Below, one piece after another: positions 9,166-18,019 of a DNA stretch of 64,000 bases. Origin of the DNA: Leuconostoc mesenteroides subsp. mesenteroides ATCC 8293. GTDB lineage: Bacteria > Bacillota > Bacilli > Lactobacillales > Lactobacillaceae. The notes beneath the pieces are model-generated. The model searched no databases, was not told where the DNA came from, and saw only the letters and a program-made list of their open reading frames with translations. Position numbers and translations under genes: made by a program. The DNA lies in contig NC_008531.1 in the NCBI RefSeq assembly GCF_000014445.1, positions 1,519,001 to 1,583,000 on the forward strand. The letters run 5' to 3'. Every line of letters starts with the position of its first letter. Position 1 is the stretch's first letter.

Positions 9166-9611
9166 AGTTTTTCCTCAATTTCAATAACTGAACCAACACC
9201 TGCGATACTTATTGTTCGTTCGTTATCATCCTCACCTCGAGTAAATGTGATGTCCAATCGATTATTTGGCAACAAATCATTCATATATTGCGGCCACTCA
9301 ATAAGCGTTACACCATCCGTACCGATAAAATCCTCGAATCCTTGATTAGCAGCACCTGTCATTTCCAATCGATAAGCATCAAAATGATAAATGGGAAAAT
9401 CACGCGCCATATAAGTATTCATAATATTAAATGTCGGGCTCTTAACCCTTGACTTCACCCCTAAAGCGCGTGAAAATCCCTGGGTAAAGGTTGTTTTCCC
9501 CGCTCCTAAATCACCATTCAGCGTGATCACTAAACCAGGATAAACAAATGATGCTATTCTACTAGCTAAACTTTGTGTTTGCTCAAAATTGTTTGTTAAA
9601 AATTCTTTCAT
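9162..9611 (-). CDS. tsaE: tRNA threonylcarbamoyladenosine biosynthesis ATPase TsaE
   Basis: TsaE is the ATPase of the t6A37 tRNA-modification complex (with TsaB, TsaC, TsaD). The 149-residue protein has Walker A GDLGAGKTT (33-41), the KSPTFNIMNTY switch near 78-88 and the HFDAYRL/LIEWP stretch near 96-125, which are hallmarks of the family. The remaining Tsa genes are not in this window. It heads a three-gene run with the GNAT and DnaQ-like genes. Confidence 0.93.
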   Translation of the reverse strand: MKEFLTNNFEQTQSLASRIASFVYPGLVITLNGDLGAGKTTFTQGFSRALGVKSRVKSPTFNIMNTYMARDFPIYHFDAYRLEMTGAANQGFEDFIGTDGVTLIEWPQYMNDLLPNNRLDITFTRGEDDNERTISIAGVGSVIEIEEKL

Positions 9612-9680
9612 TGTTTTATTATAGCACGAGAGAATTGGTAAGATTAAATCGAAATATATTTACTTTTTTGAGTTCATGCA

Positions 9681-10835
9681 TTATCTAATAATCCACAGTT
9701 TATTGTTATCCGAATGGAAAAAAGGTTTTGACTTTTTAGTTGGATAAAAGGTCATATTCTTATCCTTTAGTTTTTTTACGCCAGCAATAACCCCGCTATT
9801 TTTGTTAGTTGTAGCCTCTTTAACATAGTAGAGTCTGCCTGGAATATCATCAAATGTAACAAGCCCTTCATCATTTGAATGGCGAATTAATGATTTTCCA
9901 TCTCTTTTTAAAGCAACTTTTTTATTCTTAGAAAACAATTGAAAGGCAACAGATGAAACGGGATTACCATCAGCATCTAAACGATAAAATGATAAATCAA
10001 ACTTTTTCTTAGCTAATTTGATACGTATGATGCGTTTATACAAGAAAAGAAATTGCAATACAATTAATAAAATGATGACAATAATAATAAGAACTTGCTT
10101 GATATTGTTAAACTTATCAGCATTTTCAATATTTTTTGCCATATTTTTATTATAAGGAACTCGATATCCTGTCACCAACAAACGATGTGAATTGACCATA
10201 TAAGGTGTGCAGGTTATTAGCGTTACCAAGTCTTTATCAGGTTCAACTTGCAGCCCTTGGTAATCTTCAGGTTTGACAACTTCAATTTTAAAAACTTTAT
10301 AGGCTAATTTTTTATGAAATACCGTTAGTACAAAAGTATCGTTTTTCTTAACATGATTTAAGTTCGTAAATAACATTCGTGAAGCTAAGCCACGGTGCGC
10401 GGAAATAACACTATGCGTGCCTTTCCCACCCAGAGGAAAAGATGTTCCTTGTAAGACGGTTGCGCCATAGTTAAGTGTTTCTTCATTTGTCGTATCAAAA
10501 AGCGGAATATGCACATTAATTTTAGAAATACTAATTGTACCAATTAAATGCTTCTTCAATACCACATGCTCTTTGTAAGTGGAACCAGAAAATGGGTCAC
10601 TCCCAGGTTGAATGCCATCTTTTCTTAACTGTGCATTTTTCTGTTGCATACGTGCTTCTTTTGCTGATATATCTTGATTAGTTTCCTTTTGAATTGTCTT
10701 GATTCGTTGCTGGTCAATAAAATGATTCAATGCACCGACATAAAAAGGATACAACGCTACTAAAAATCCTATAAGAAAAATAATATTTAAAAATATATTT
10801 TGTTTATTCTTTTTTTTACTGGTTTGCTTAGTCAT
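9681..10835 (-). CDS. Class C (pilus) sortase with C-terminal prealbumin-like extension
   Basis: A transpeptidase that joins pilin subunits outside the membrane. I start it at ATG 10835: AAGGTG lies upstream and ATGACTAA overlaps the preceding sortase stop. In this numbering (384 residues) the protein has an N-terminal membrane segment (about 14-33), the lid motif DPF (80-82), catalytic H147, C209 in LITCTPYM and R218, a second membrane segment (247-266), then a basic KRIIRIKLAKKK stretch. Residues 279-384 are extra and resemble a Cna-B/SpaA domain (DEGLVTFDDIPG). It is the last gene of the pilus operon; no clear terminator follows. Confidence 0.88.
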   Translation of the reverse strand: MTKQTSKKKNKQNIFLNIIFLIGFLVALYPFYVGALNHFIDQQRIKTIQKETNQDISAKEARMQQKNAQLRKDGIQPGSDPFSGSTYKEHVVLKKHLIGTISISKINVHIPLFDTTNEETLNYGATVLQGTSFPLGGKGTHSVISAHRGLASRMLFTNLNHVKKNDTFVLTVFHKKLAYKVFKIEVVKPEDYQGLQVEPDKDLVTLITCTPYMVNSHRLLVTGYRVPYNKNMAKNIENADKFNNIKQVLIIIVIILLIVLQFLFLYKRIIRIKLAKKKFDLSFYRLDADGNPVSSVAFQLFSKNKKVALKRDGKSLIRHSNDEGLVTFDDIPGRLYYVKEATTNKNSGVIAGVKKLKDKNMTFYPTKKSKPFFHSDNNKLWIIR

Positions 10836-12015
10836 TTGTTGCATCACCTTCTGTTTGAATTTGGTAACCATTTTTAACTACTTTTTTTATATAGAATTTT
10901 TTATCCTTTAAATGTTTAACTATCGCTTTAAAAGGTTTGAGGTTCATGTTTGGATTCATCGGAACTATTTTATACCTGCCACCATTAATTTGACCAAACG
11001 ATACATAGCCTCTTGAGTCACTCGTAGACTCACATAACTCACCTTGGTCATTTAATATTCTTTTACCAAAATAATCTACTACAGTGAATTTATGACCAGA
11101 AATGAGACGTCCATTATTATAAACAAAAAATGATAACTGATAATTTCTTTTATGTGACAATAGTTCAATAAGCTCACGTTTGATGATATAAAAAATTAAA
11201 GCCATAAAAATAAAAATCAGTGCTGTCAGACAAAACAAATATTTTCCTTGATATGATACTGCCTTTTTTTCTTGTTTATCAAATGAACTTTTATCCAACG
11301 GCACCCTTTTCCCAGTAACCAACAATCGATGTGTGTTCACCATATAGGGTGTACATGTGACCAACGTTGCCAAATCTTGGTTATTTTGTATTGTGATATC
11401 ACTTAGATCTGTTGGTAAAACCACTTTGATTCGAATAACTTGATAAGCTAAACGTTTCCCATACACTTTCAAAAAAAACTTATCGCCTTTTTTTAATTCG
11501 TGCAGATGAGTAAATAATTCTTGATTAGGCAAACCACTGTGCCCCATCAAAACGGTATGCGTACTTTTGCCACCAACAGGATAAGAACTGCCAGGTAATA
11601 ATGTAATTCCTTTATACAAAAGGCTGTCAGTCGTTGTATCAAACACCGGTAAACTCAGAGATATTTTAGGAATGAATATACTTCCTAACGAGTGCTTTTG
11701 ATAGTACTCTCTACTCTCCTTGGGTACATTTTCCAACGTTTGCCCCAAGATATTCTTGACAGGTGATATACCAAGTTGTTGATTTTTTTTTGACTTTTGT
11801 TTGTTTTTTTTGATTAATTTTTCAAGTTTCTTGGCACTGGCTTTCTGATTGCTTTGATTTAGTTGATTCACAGCATTTAATTCTTTTTGGGCCACATAGT
11901 TATTCACGCCATTAGCAATAAAAGGATACATGAACACCAAAAAGCCAATGAAAAACATTAATGCAATGAACAGTTTCAGAAAAATATTAGCGTTATTTTG
12001 TTTTTGTTCTGCCAT
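10828..12015 (-). CDS. Class C (pilus) sortase, lid motif not canonical, with C-terminal extension
   Basis: This is the second pilus sortase of the operon, 395 residues. It has an N-terminal membrane segment (about 11-31), catalytic H159 (LMGHSGL), C221 (TLVTCTPYM) and R230, and a second membrane segment (258-278) followed by KR-rich sequence. No DPF or DPW lid motif is present in the region where the partner sortase has DPF. Residues about 290-395 form an extension with the pattern DSRGYVSFGQINGGRYKI, like a prealbumin-fold domain. Its stop overlaps the start of the other sortase by 8 nt. A terminator hairpin separates it from the pilin genes. Confidence 0.87.
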   Translation of the reverse strand: MAEQKQNNANIFLKLFIALMFFIGFLVFMYPFIANGVNNYVAQKELNAVNQLNQSNQKASAKKLEKLIKKNKQKSKKNQQLGISPVKNILGQTLENVPKESREYYQKHSLGSIFIPKISLSLPVFDTTTDSLLYKGITLLPGSSYPVGGKSTHTVLMGHSGLPNQELFTHLHELKKGDKFFLKVYGKRLAYQVIRIKVVLPTDLSDITIQNNQDLATLVTCTPYMVNTHRLLVTGKRVPLDKSSFDKQEKKAVSYQGKYLFCLTALIFIFMALIFYIIKRELIELLSHKRNYQLSFFVYNNGRLISGHKFTVVDYFGKRILNDQGELCESTSDSRGYVSFGQINGGRYKIVPMNPNMNLKPFKAIVKHLKDKKFYIKKVVKNGYQIQTEGDATND

Positions 12016-12103
12016 CGTTCTAGTTATCCTTTGAAACCACGGCTCATAATATCAATGAAAACCATTATTCCAAAGAATTATGAACATAGTATTCATTTTT
12101 ATA

Positions 12104-12138
12104 AAAAAAGTGCTTACCACGAACATGGTTTGCACTTT
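12104..12138 (-). terminator. Terminator between the major pilin and the sortase genes
   Basis: On the minus strand AAAGTGC..ACCA, a 6-nt loop, and TGGT..GCACTTT are followed by a T run. It lies inside the pilus gene cluster, so the sortases would be expressed by read-through at a lower level than the pilins, or from a separate promoter in 12016-12100. Confidence 0.75.
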
Positions 12139-12153
12139 AGTTTTCAAATATGA

Positions 12154-13680
12154 TTAAATATTTTGGTTCTTTTTATTACGCTTATTCCAAACATATGCGC
12201 CACTCATCAAAAGTGCACCTGCAATCAAGAACAAGTAGATACCAGAACCACCAGTTGATGGTAAGATACCCTTCTTAATGTTTGTCACAGTGATTGTTTG
12301 ATTGTCAGCATAGCTTCCTTTAGTAACTGTAAACTTAACAGGAGCTGTCAAAAGCGCATAACCAGCTGGAGACTTTGTTTCAACAAGTGCATAGCTTTGA
12401 CCATCAGCCAACTTGTTTGAATATTCAAGACCCTTTAATTCAACTGATCCTTGATCATTTGATGTATATGTTGTCGCTGAGTCATTATTTGATGCCCATG
12501 TGTATGAACCATCAGTTGCTTGCGTTGCGTAGGCAACTTTGTCACCATTAGCATTTAACTTAACCAACTGGAACTCTGCACCAGCAAGCTTTGCAGCACT
12601 TTGCTTGTCTTGCTTAACGAATTTCACACCACCAGTGTAAATTTCAGGTCCTTGAACCGGTGTAGAAGTAACATCTGTTCCGTTACCAATATTTAACGTA
12701 GCCGTGTTGTTCAATGCTTTGTCAGGAACAGCAGCATTAGTCAAGGTAGCATCATAAGTAACTGTTAACTTTTTACCGGCAGCAGCCTTAACAGCAGCTG
12801 CAGTTGGATTAAATGTTATTTTAAAACTTTTACCATTTTTGTCAGTTGCATCAGTTGCTGAAACTGTATAGTCAGTTCCTTTAGTTAATCCTGCAACCTT
12901 TACCGTAGTAGCATCATCATCAATACCTAAGTTGGGCGTATCAACTACATTAAATGTATCTTTATCCGCAATGTTCCATGGTACTGCTATTTGCAATTGA
13001 TAACCAAATTTTTGACCATAAGTGGCATTATAGACCTTTGATCCATCAGGCAATGTCACAATCAAATCTTTTTTACTTTCGTCACTTAAATCTTTTGTAA
13101 TAGCATCAGTTTGTTCGTTTTTGGGATAAACGTGAACATCAGAATTAATTTCTGAGTCTGACCCTGACTTATAAACAGGTAAAGCTAACACAATTGGAGC
13201 AGCTTTTTGTGTGACATTTGTTGGTGAATTTGTTTCAACAAACAAGTAAACCTTGTCTTTATCGCCGTCCTTAGACTTCAAATTTGAAAAAGTTACTGTG
13301 CCATCGGCTCCAGCTGTTACACCTTCTGCAACTTTTGTGGCGTAACTTGGTGCAGCATCAGCGGCATCAGATTGAACCTCTTGGGATGCTTTTTCAGCAG
13401 TGTCACCACTAGAACGTAAGTTCAAATAATGGTCAGTTACATCATAAGCTGTAAAAGTAACACCTGCTAATGGCGTTCCACCAAAATTATTATCTACTTC
13501 ACCTGTATTGGTCTTACTATCCGGTACTTGTCCTTCATCAAAGACCCTTTTATGCAATGTAACATTAACACTATCTGTTGTGTCCGCAGATACATTAGTA
13601 ATACCAAACAAGGCTGATACTAAAAGAGGAAGTACGAGTAAAATCGCATTAGCCATTTGTGACCATGATTTACTTTTCAT
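12154..13680 (-). CDS. Major pilin (backbone) subunit, LPxTG-anchored
   Basis: A 508-residue secreted pilin. A signal peptide ends near A32 (NVSA). The pilin motif VHVYPKN places the polymerising lysine at K187. An E-box, YALVETKSPAGY, has its glutamate at about 434, and VYLFVETNSP at 144-152 is a second E-box-like site. The sorting signal LPSTG (473-477) is followed by a membrane span and KRNKK tail. SpaA-type fold domains with likely internal isopeptide bonds are expected. The start overlaps the end of the basal pilin gene by 11 nt, which points to translational coupling. Confidence 0.93.
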   Translation of the reverse strand: MKSKSWSQMANAILLVLPLLVSALFGITNVSADTTDSVNVTLHKRVFDEGQVPDSKTNTGEVDNNFGGTPLAGVTFTAYDVTDHYLNLRSSGDTAEKASQEVQSDAADAAPSYATKVAEGVTAGADGTVTFSNLKSKDGDKDKVYLFVETNSPTNVTQKAAPIVLALPVYKSGSDSEINSDVHVYPKNEQTDAITKDLSDESKKDLIVTLPDGSKVYNATYGQKFGYQLQIAVPWNIADKDTFNVVDTPNLGIDDDATTVKVAGLTKGTDYTVSATDATDKNGKSFKITFNPTAAAVKAAAGKKLTVTYDATLTNAAVPDKALNNTATLNIGNGTDVTSTPVQGPEIYTGGVKFVKQDKQSAAKLAGAEFQLVKLNANGDKVAYATQATDGSYTWASNNDSATTYTSNDQGSVELKGLEYSNKLADGQSYALVETKSPAGYALLTAPVKFTVTKGSYADNQTITVTNIKKGILPSTGGSGIYLFLIAGALLMSGAYVWNKRNKKNQNI

Positions 13681-14794
13681 TTTTAAAACTCCTTTTTAAT
13701 TGTAATTTCTTCTTATAAATTTTTATCAATATTACCAATAAAATAATCAACAAACCGACTAAAGAAATTGAACCAATTGCTATTCCTGTTTCTGGTAAGA
13801 ATGGCAAGCTAAACGGTGGTTTCTTAGTGGGTTGCTTTTTTTGGTAATTCAAAACTCTCGGACTTGCATTTTGATACACGTCATTAGGTATCACACCCGC
13901 AGCTATTTTAGACAACGGCTCGCCATTAACAGTAATTGGCGGTACATTAGCTAAGCTAGTGACTGCTGGAATATTAACACTAATGTGTTGTGCCTGAGAA
14001 GATATTTCAAAGTTCTTTAATGTTTGAACTTCTTGAAAATAATATTGACCCGCGGGTAGCTTACTATTATTCAAAGCAACTAAACCGGTATCATCAGATA
14101 CGACTTTTTTTACTTCTTTTTCATGTAATGGGTCATCAGTGGTTTTCCAACTATTGTCATCAGTCAGGTATTTTTTTTGGTTGTCAACTGTTTTATACAA
14201 CACAAATTTGACACCTGCTAATGGTAATTCTTTATGATCAAGCGTTTTTCCATATTTAAAAAAATATGGTATGCGTGTCACAATAGCAGATTTGGTCTCA
14301 ATTTCAAGCTTGTTTTTATCCATATCTTGATTTCTTAGCGAAAATGCGACTGGATCACTAACCTGCTCATAGGATAAACCATCACTTTCAAGTTGGCTAC
14401 TTTTTTGTTGCACAATAAGATAAGCTTTTCCATATTCTTTTGAAACATGAAATGTTGCTTGTCCATTGGCATCAGTAGTTTTAGTATCCATCAAACGAAT
14501 ATGATTGTCTTGAATATAATTTTGAATACCCTGATTTTGAGATTTCAAATCTTCAAAATAATTTTCATCATTTTCATGCTTCTGGTAATCAGCCGTCAAA
14601 TCATACAATTGAAATGTTACGTTACTGCCAGGAGTATAGGATACTGGATTTGATTCATACACACTCAACTGATGATGCAATTCTATCGTAAATTGGTTAT
14701 CAGTATCGGCTAAAACCTTTAAATTGTCTTGTTGCAAGCTAAGCAACCCAAATGAAATACAGGTAATGATAAACACAATCATTTTTTTAATCAT
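13670..14794 (-). CDS. Minor (probably basal) pilin, LPxTG-anchored
   Basis: A 374-residue surface protein with an N-terminal signal (about 1-30), at least one Cna-B/SpaA-like domain (about 190-280; DTGLVALNNSKLPAGQYYFQE), a proline-rich stretch before LPETG (333-337), a membrane span, and a basic tail. The proline-rich region before the sorting motif is typical of wall-anchored basal pilins, so I infer that role over a tip role. It overlaps the adhesin gene by 4 nt and the major pilin gene by 11 nt. No YPKN motif is seen, so it is probably not the shaft subunit. Confidence 0.85.
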   Translation of the reverse strand: MIKKMIVFIITCISFGLLSLQQDNLKVLADTDNQFTIELHHQLSVYESNPVSYTPGSNVTFQLYDLTADYQKHENDENYFEDLKSQNQGIQNYIQDNHIRLMDTKTTDANGQATFHVSKEYGKAYLIVQQKSSQLESDGLSYEQVSDPVAFSLRNQDMDKNKLEIETKSAIVTRIPYFFKYGKTLDHKELPLAGVKFVLYKTVDNQKKYLTDDNSWKTTDDPLHEKEVKKVVSDDTGLVALNNSKLPAGQYYFQEVQTLKNFEISSQAQHISVNIPAVTSLANVPPITVNGEPLSKIAAGVIPNDVYQNASPRVLNYQKKQPTKKPPFSLPFLPETGIAIGSISLVGLLIILLVILIKIYKKKLQLKRSFKNEK

Positions 14795-17553
14795 GATCGG
14801 TTACCCCTCTTTATTCGGAAAATATAATAACCGCTAGCACCCAAGGCAATTAATATAAAGGCCCCAGCTATCAACATGTAGCGCACAATACCAGTGCCAC
14901 CTGTAGATGGAAAAACAGTTTTATTTGAATTGTTGACCGTTAGGCTAATCTGATTGTTACCTGCATCATTTTGTAAAGTTGATTTCCAATCGCCATTATT
15001 GTTAGTTACCTTAACACTGCCATCATCAGAAATTATTATTGTGACATCTTTACTAGCAATGTATCCATCAGGAGCTTTTGATTCTTTCAAAGTATATGTT
15101 CCTGATGAAAGATTTTCAAAAGTGAAAGTCGACGTTGGATCGGTTTCTTTGTAAACTGATGTTTTGCCATCAGAGTCAGTTAATGTGAATTTAGCACCTT
15201 TTAGCGCATTTCCAGTTGTTTTGTCAACTTTATTAACTGTCAGATTAAACTTCTTGAAAGTATCATTTTTGACAAATCTAACAACATTATTCTTATCAGT
15301 ATTGTTTGATTTGTCAGTAGCAATAGAAAAACCATCTTTATAGCCGTTGCCATCCGTGGTTGGTGATTTCACATTAATACCTTGACCGCTACTTGACCAT
15401 TTTCCATCTTGCGATAGTGTTATTGGATAAACCGTAGAATCAAGTTGATACCCAGATGGACTCTTAGTTTCTTGAATGGTGTAATCCCCTGGTGTCAGTT
15501 GCTGTAACTGATTATCTTTTAATGTATAGGACTGCTTTCCATCCGTTGATTTAACAATAAATTCAGCACCAGTGAGTTTATTTTTCGAGTTACTTGCATA
15601 CTTATCAATAATCAAACCATATTGTGTATTTGTTATCGTTGACTCATTTATTTTGTTAGTAATGCTTGAAACGTAACCATCCGTACTTTCGTTTAGCACC
15701 TGATAATTGAACGTTCCACCTTTGTTATCATAAGCTGGTAACGAAACCGATTGATTATTTCTATTCAACTGTTTGAAAGTTTTAGACCAATTATCCGATT
15801 TACTCAAAGTACCAGTTGCCCGCCAATCGTTTGATTGGTTGTTCGTAGTTCGCGTTACTTCAAAATTAATACTATCTGGTCGCTTCGATGAATCAGTCAA
15901 CTCTTGCCATTGTTTGATAACCTTTAGCTCCGTTCCAGGTGCTTTCGCAGAAGGAACACCAAATTCTACAGCGTTACTATCCTTTGTCGGTGTAAATGTT
16001 GTTTTGCCATTCATCTGATACCAGTAATCCGGTTTAAAATTATCTGATTCAGTATTTAAATGCACCTGATAATGTATTTGAATTTCTTGATCTTTCCCCA
16101 GATTAATATTACTTACAGAGATACTTCCGTTTGATTTGGTAACTGTTGGTAAATTCTGAACAACACTACTTCCTACACTCTTAACCGTCGGCGTGTCATC
16201 TCCATAAATAAATTGAGAACCTAACGGATCTGAAATACTTCCTTGGTTGACCGTGTTGAATTGACTCAGAACATCTTTTGCTTGATTTTTCAAATACGTT
16301 TCCACATCAGATGCACTGTTAGCATCTTGATAAAGACCAGATGAAGCAATTAAACTAGCTCTGGAACGTACATTATTGGAGGATAGATAAAGTGGCGAAT
16401 CCCAATAATTATTATTATTATCATCACCTAACTGTATTCCTAAAGCATGTATTTCGGTACCACTATCTCTACTGATTTTTGCTTCTCCCAGCGTTGCTGC
16501 CCAAGTATTCCAAATTTTGACATTGTTACCAGTATTGTAATATAGTCCATAATTCTGTGCACTTGTAGTTGCTCCGTTAGGATCAGTTCCACTAATGTAA
16601 CGATTTTTCCGACTTTCCCAATTATTTCTCCCACTTACAAATTGTGAAGTAGATCCGGGTTGATCCTGATCTGAGGAGGAAAATGCTGTTCCATAAGTCG
16701 TTCCTGAAATAGTTGTTGCTTGGGTGACTTTATAAGAAAAGGTTGGAACACCGTCTGTCAGTAAAATCATCATTTTTTTGTGATCATTTTTATCGTCGTC
16801 GAGCATTTTTTGACCTCTACGAATTCCCAATTGTGTGAATGTTCCACCTGAAAAAGTCGGAGATAGAGTTTTATTTATTTGTTCTGTCTGCCCAGTTGTT
16901 GAAAGGCTCTGCATCCCAACTTCTAGATACCCGTTTGAACCGGTAACATAGTTTCCTGGGCTTGAGAAACCCACCAAACCAACATTAACGTACTGGGAAA
17001 TTCCAGCATCTTTAATTGCTTGTAGAAATTGTTTAACGCCATCTCTAGTAGCCTGAGCTCTGTTACTTCCAGACGGATTATTCGCCGGCTCCATTGATCC
17101 CGACATATCAACAACTAACACAATATCGATCGGTTTAATATTCTTAACTTCATTACCTTTGGCGTTCAAGTAGACATCGTATAACCCAGGTGTGGACGTT
17201 TCTTTAGCATACTTACGAATTTGGTAATCTGGGTTACTAGTGTCAGTACCAAATTTCAAATATGATTTTGATGTATCAGATGAATCCCCATTCCAACTGC
17301 TATTCTTGTCCCAGCCATTACTAGCATCTCCACCTTGATGATTTATTACCGTATTTTGACCTGGAATAGTCCACGAATTAGTGGGAAATACGCCTGTACT
17401 ATTACTCGTATACTGTGGCGTAATATCACTCGCAGCAGATACTGTAGTTAGTGGAATCATCAGCGCATTTGCTACTAATGTTGACAATATCAACAAAATT
17501 CCAAAGACACGCAGAAATAAGCCGTTCACAATCTTGTGAATGTTATTTTTCAT
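14791..17553 (-). CDS. Pilus tip adhesin with von Willebrand factor A domain, LPxTG-type anchored
   Basis: A 920-residue surface protein. A signal peptide ends near A40 (TVSA). The VWA domain begins at about 142 and has an intact MIDAS start, DMSGS (149-153), plus LLTDGVPT later, so metal-dependent ligand binding is plausible. Two Cna-B domains follow (about 645-715 and 769-850), each ending in an E-box (IQETKSPSGY, LKESKAPDGY). The sorting motif is FPSTG (about 881-885), a variant of LPxTG, then a membrane span and RIKRGNRS. It is first in the operon, consistent with SpaC/RrgA-like tip adhesins. The ATG has AAGGGAG upstream. Confidence 0.92.
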   Translation of the reverse strand: MKNNIHKIVNGLFLRVFGILLILSTLVANALMIPLTTVSAASDITPQYTSNSTGVFPTNSWTIPGQNTVINHQGGDASNGWDKNSSWNGDSSDTSKSYLKFGTDTSNPDYQIRKYAKETSTPGLYDVYLNAKGNEVKNIKPIDIVLVVDMSGSMEPANNPSGSNRAQATRDGVKQFLQAIKDAGISQYVNVGLVGFSSPGNYVTGSNGYLEVGMQSLSTTGQTEQINKTLSPTFSGGTFTQLGIRRGQKMLDDDKNDHKKMMILLTDGVPTFSYKVTQATTISGTTYGTAFSSSDQDQPGSTSQFVSGRNNWESRKNRYISGTDPNGATTSAQNYGLYYNTGNNVKIWNTWAATLGEAKISRDSGTEIHALGIQLGDDNNNNYWDSPLYLSSNNVRSRASLIASSGLYQDANSASDVETYLKNQAKDVLSQFNTVNQGSISDPLGSQFIYGDDTPTVKSVGSSVVQNLPTVTKSNGSISVSNINLGKDQEIQIHYQVHLNTESDNFKPDYWYQMNGKTTFTPTKDSNAVEFGVPSAKAPGTELKVIKQWQELTDSSKRPDSINFEVTRTTNNQSNDWRATGTLSKSDNWSKTFKQLNRNNQSVSLPAYDNKGGTFNYQVLNESTDGYVSSITNKINESTITNTQYGLIIDKYASNSKNKLTGAEFIVKSTDGKQSYTLKDNQLQQLTPGDYTIQETKSPSGYQLDSTVYPITLSQDGKWSSSGQGINVKSPTTDGNGYKDGFSIATDKSNNTDKNNVVRFVKNDTFKKFNLTVNKVDKTTGNALKGAKFTLTDSDGKTSVYKETDPTSTFTFENLSSGTYTLKESKAPDGYIASKDVTIIISDDGSVKVTNNNGDWKSTLQNDAGNNQISLTVNNSNKTVFPSTGGTGIVRYMLIAGAFILIALGASGYYIFRIKRGNRS

Positions 17554-17618
17554 ATTTCTCCCTTCTAAGAACTCTTCAGCGTTCTTGTTTTAAAAATCAT
17601 CACTTCTCTCACAAAGTG

Positions 17619-17667
17619 TTAAAATTGCTAGTTTGTATTGAGAACCGCAATTTTAAAAATACAAACT
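17619..17667. repeat. Two interleaved perfect 10-bp inverted repeats in the pilus leader
   Basis: TTAAAATTGC (17619-17628) pairs with GCAATTTTAA (17647-17656), and AGTTTGTATT (17630-17639) pairs with AATACAAACT (17658-17667). The order is A, B, A', B', with 1, 7 and 1 nt between. Both repeats are perfect. As RNA the two hairpins exclude one another; as DNA they could be overlapping protein sites. Confidence 0.8.
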
Positions 17668-17718
17668 CTTTTTGATAAAAGTTTAGTACAGGCTAAAATA
17701 TATTATGACTTTCACCAA

Positions 17719-17733
17719 TTACAGAATCTGTAA
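17719..17733. promoter_or_regulatory. Palindrome TTACAGAATCTGTAA, possible operator
   Basis: A perfect 7-bp inverted repeat with a 1-nt centre lies in the pilus/AraC intergenic region, about 165 bp upstream of the adhesin start. Its palindromic form fits a dimeric regulator better than an AraC-type protein; the binding factor is unknown. Confidence 0.35.
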
Positions 17734-18019
17734 CTATGTGATGTACTTCTCTATTTTTATCCACCTTTCTCTACAAATTACATGTGATTATTCTCTCGAA
17801 ATTAAGCTGTATGATCACAAGTACTTCATATTATGTATGAATCCTTTTGCAATTTCATGATAAAAAAAGGTAGTTTATATCAAAATAAGATATTTTGCTT
17901 CCTGATGTTATATTTATTACTTAATAGTTTTTATACAATTATGAATAAATACATTTTATAAAGAAAGAACAAATGCTAATAACACGTTTAATGATTAAAT
18001 GTAATTTCCGGGAGAAGTA

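Larger units (their letters stand above)
17554..18019. promoter_or_regulatory. Divergent intergenic region between pilus operon and AraC-type regulator
   Basis: This 466-bp AT-rich gap separates the two divergent units and must contain both promoters. On the minus-strand side it holds a hairpin just before the ribosome-binding site (AAGAAC/GTTCTT, 17567-17586), two interleaved inverted repeats (17619-17667) and a palindrome (17719-17733). On the plus side TATACAAT near 17932 is a possible -10 for the regulator. No open frame with a good ribosome-binding site was found within it. Confidence 0.6.

Noticed and set aside
17619..17667. Pseudoknot with both stems formed at once
   Set aside because: Connecting loops of 1 nt cannot cross 10-bp stems; alternative hairpins are more plausible.
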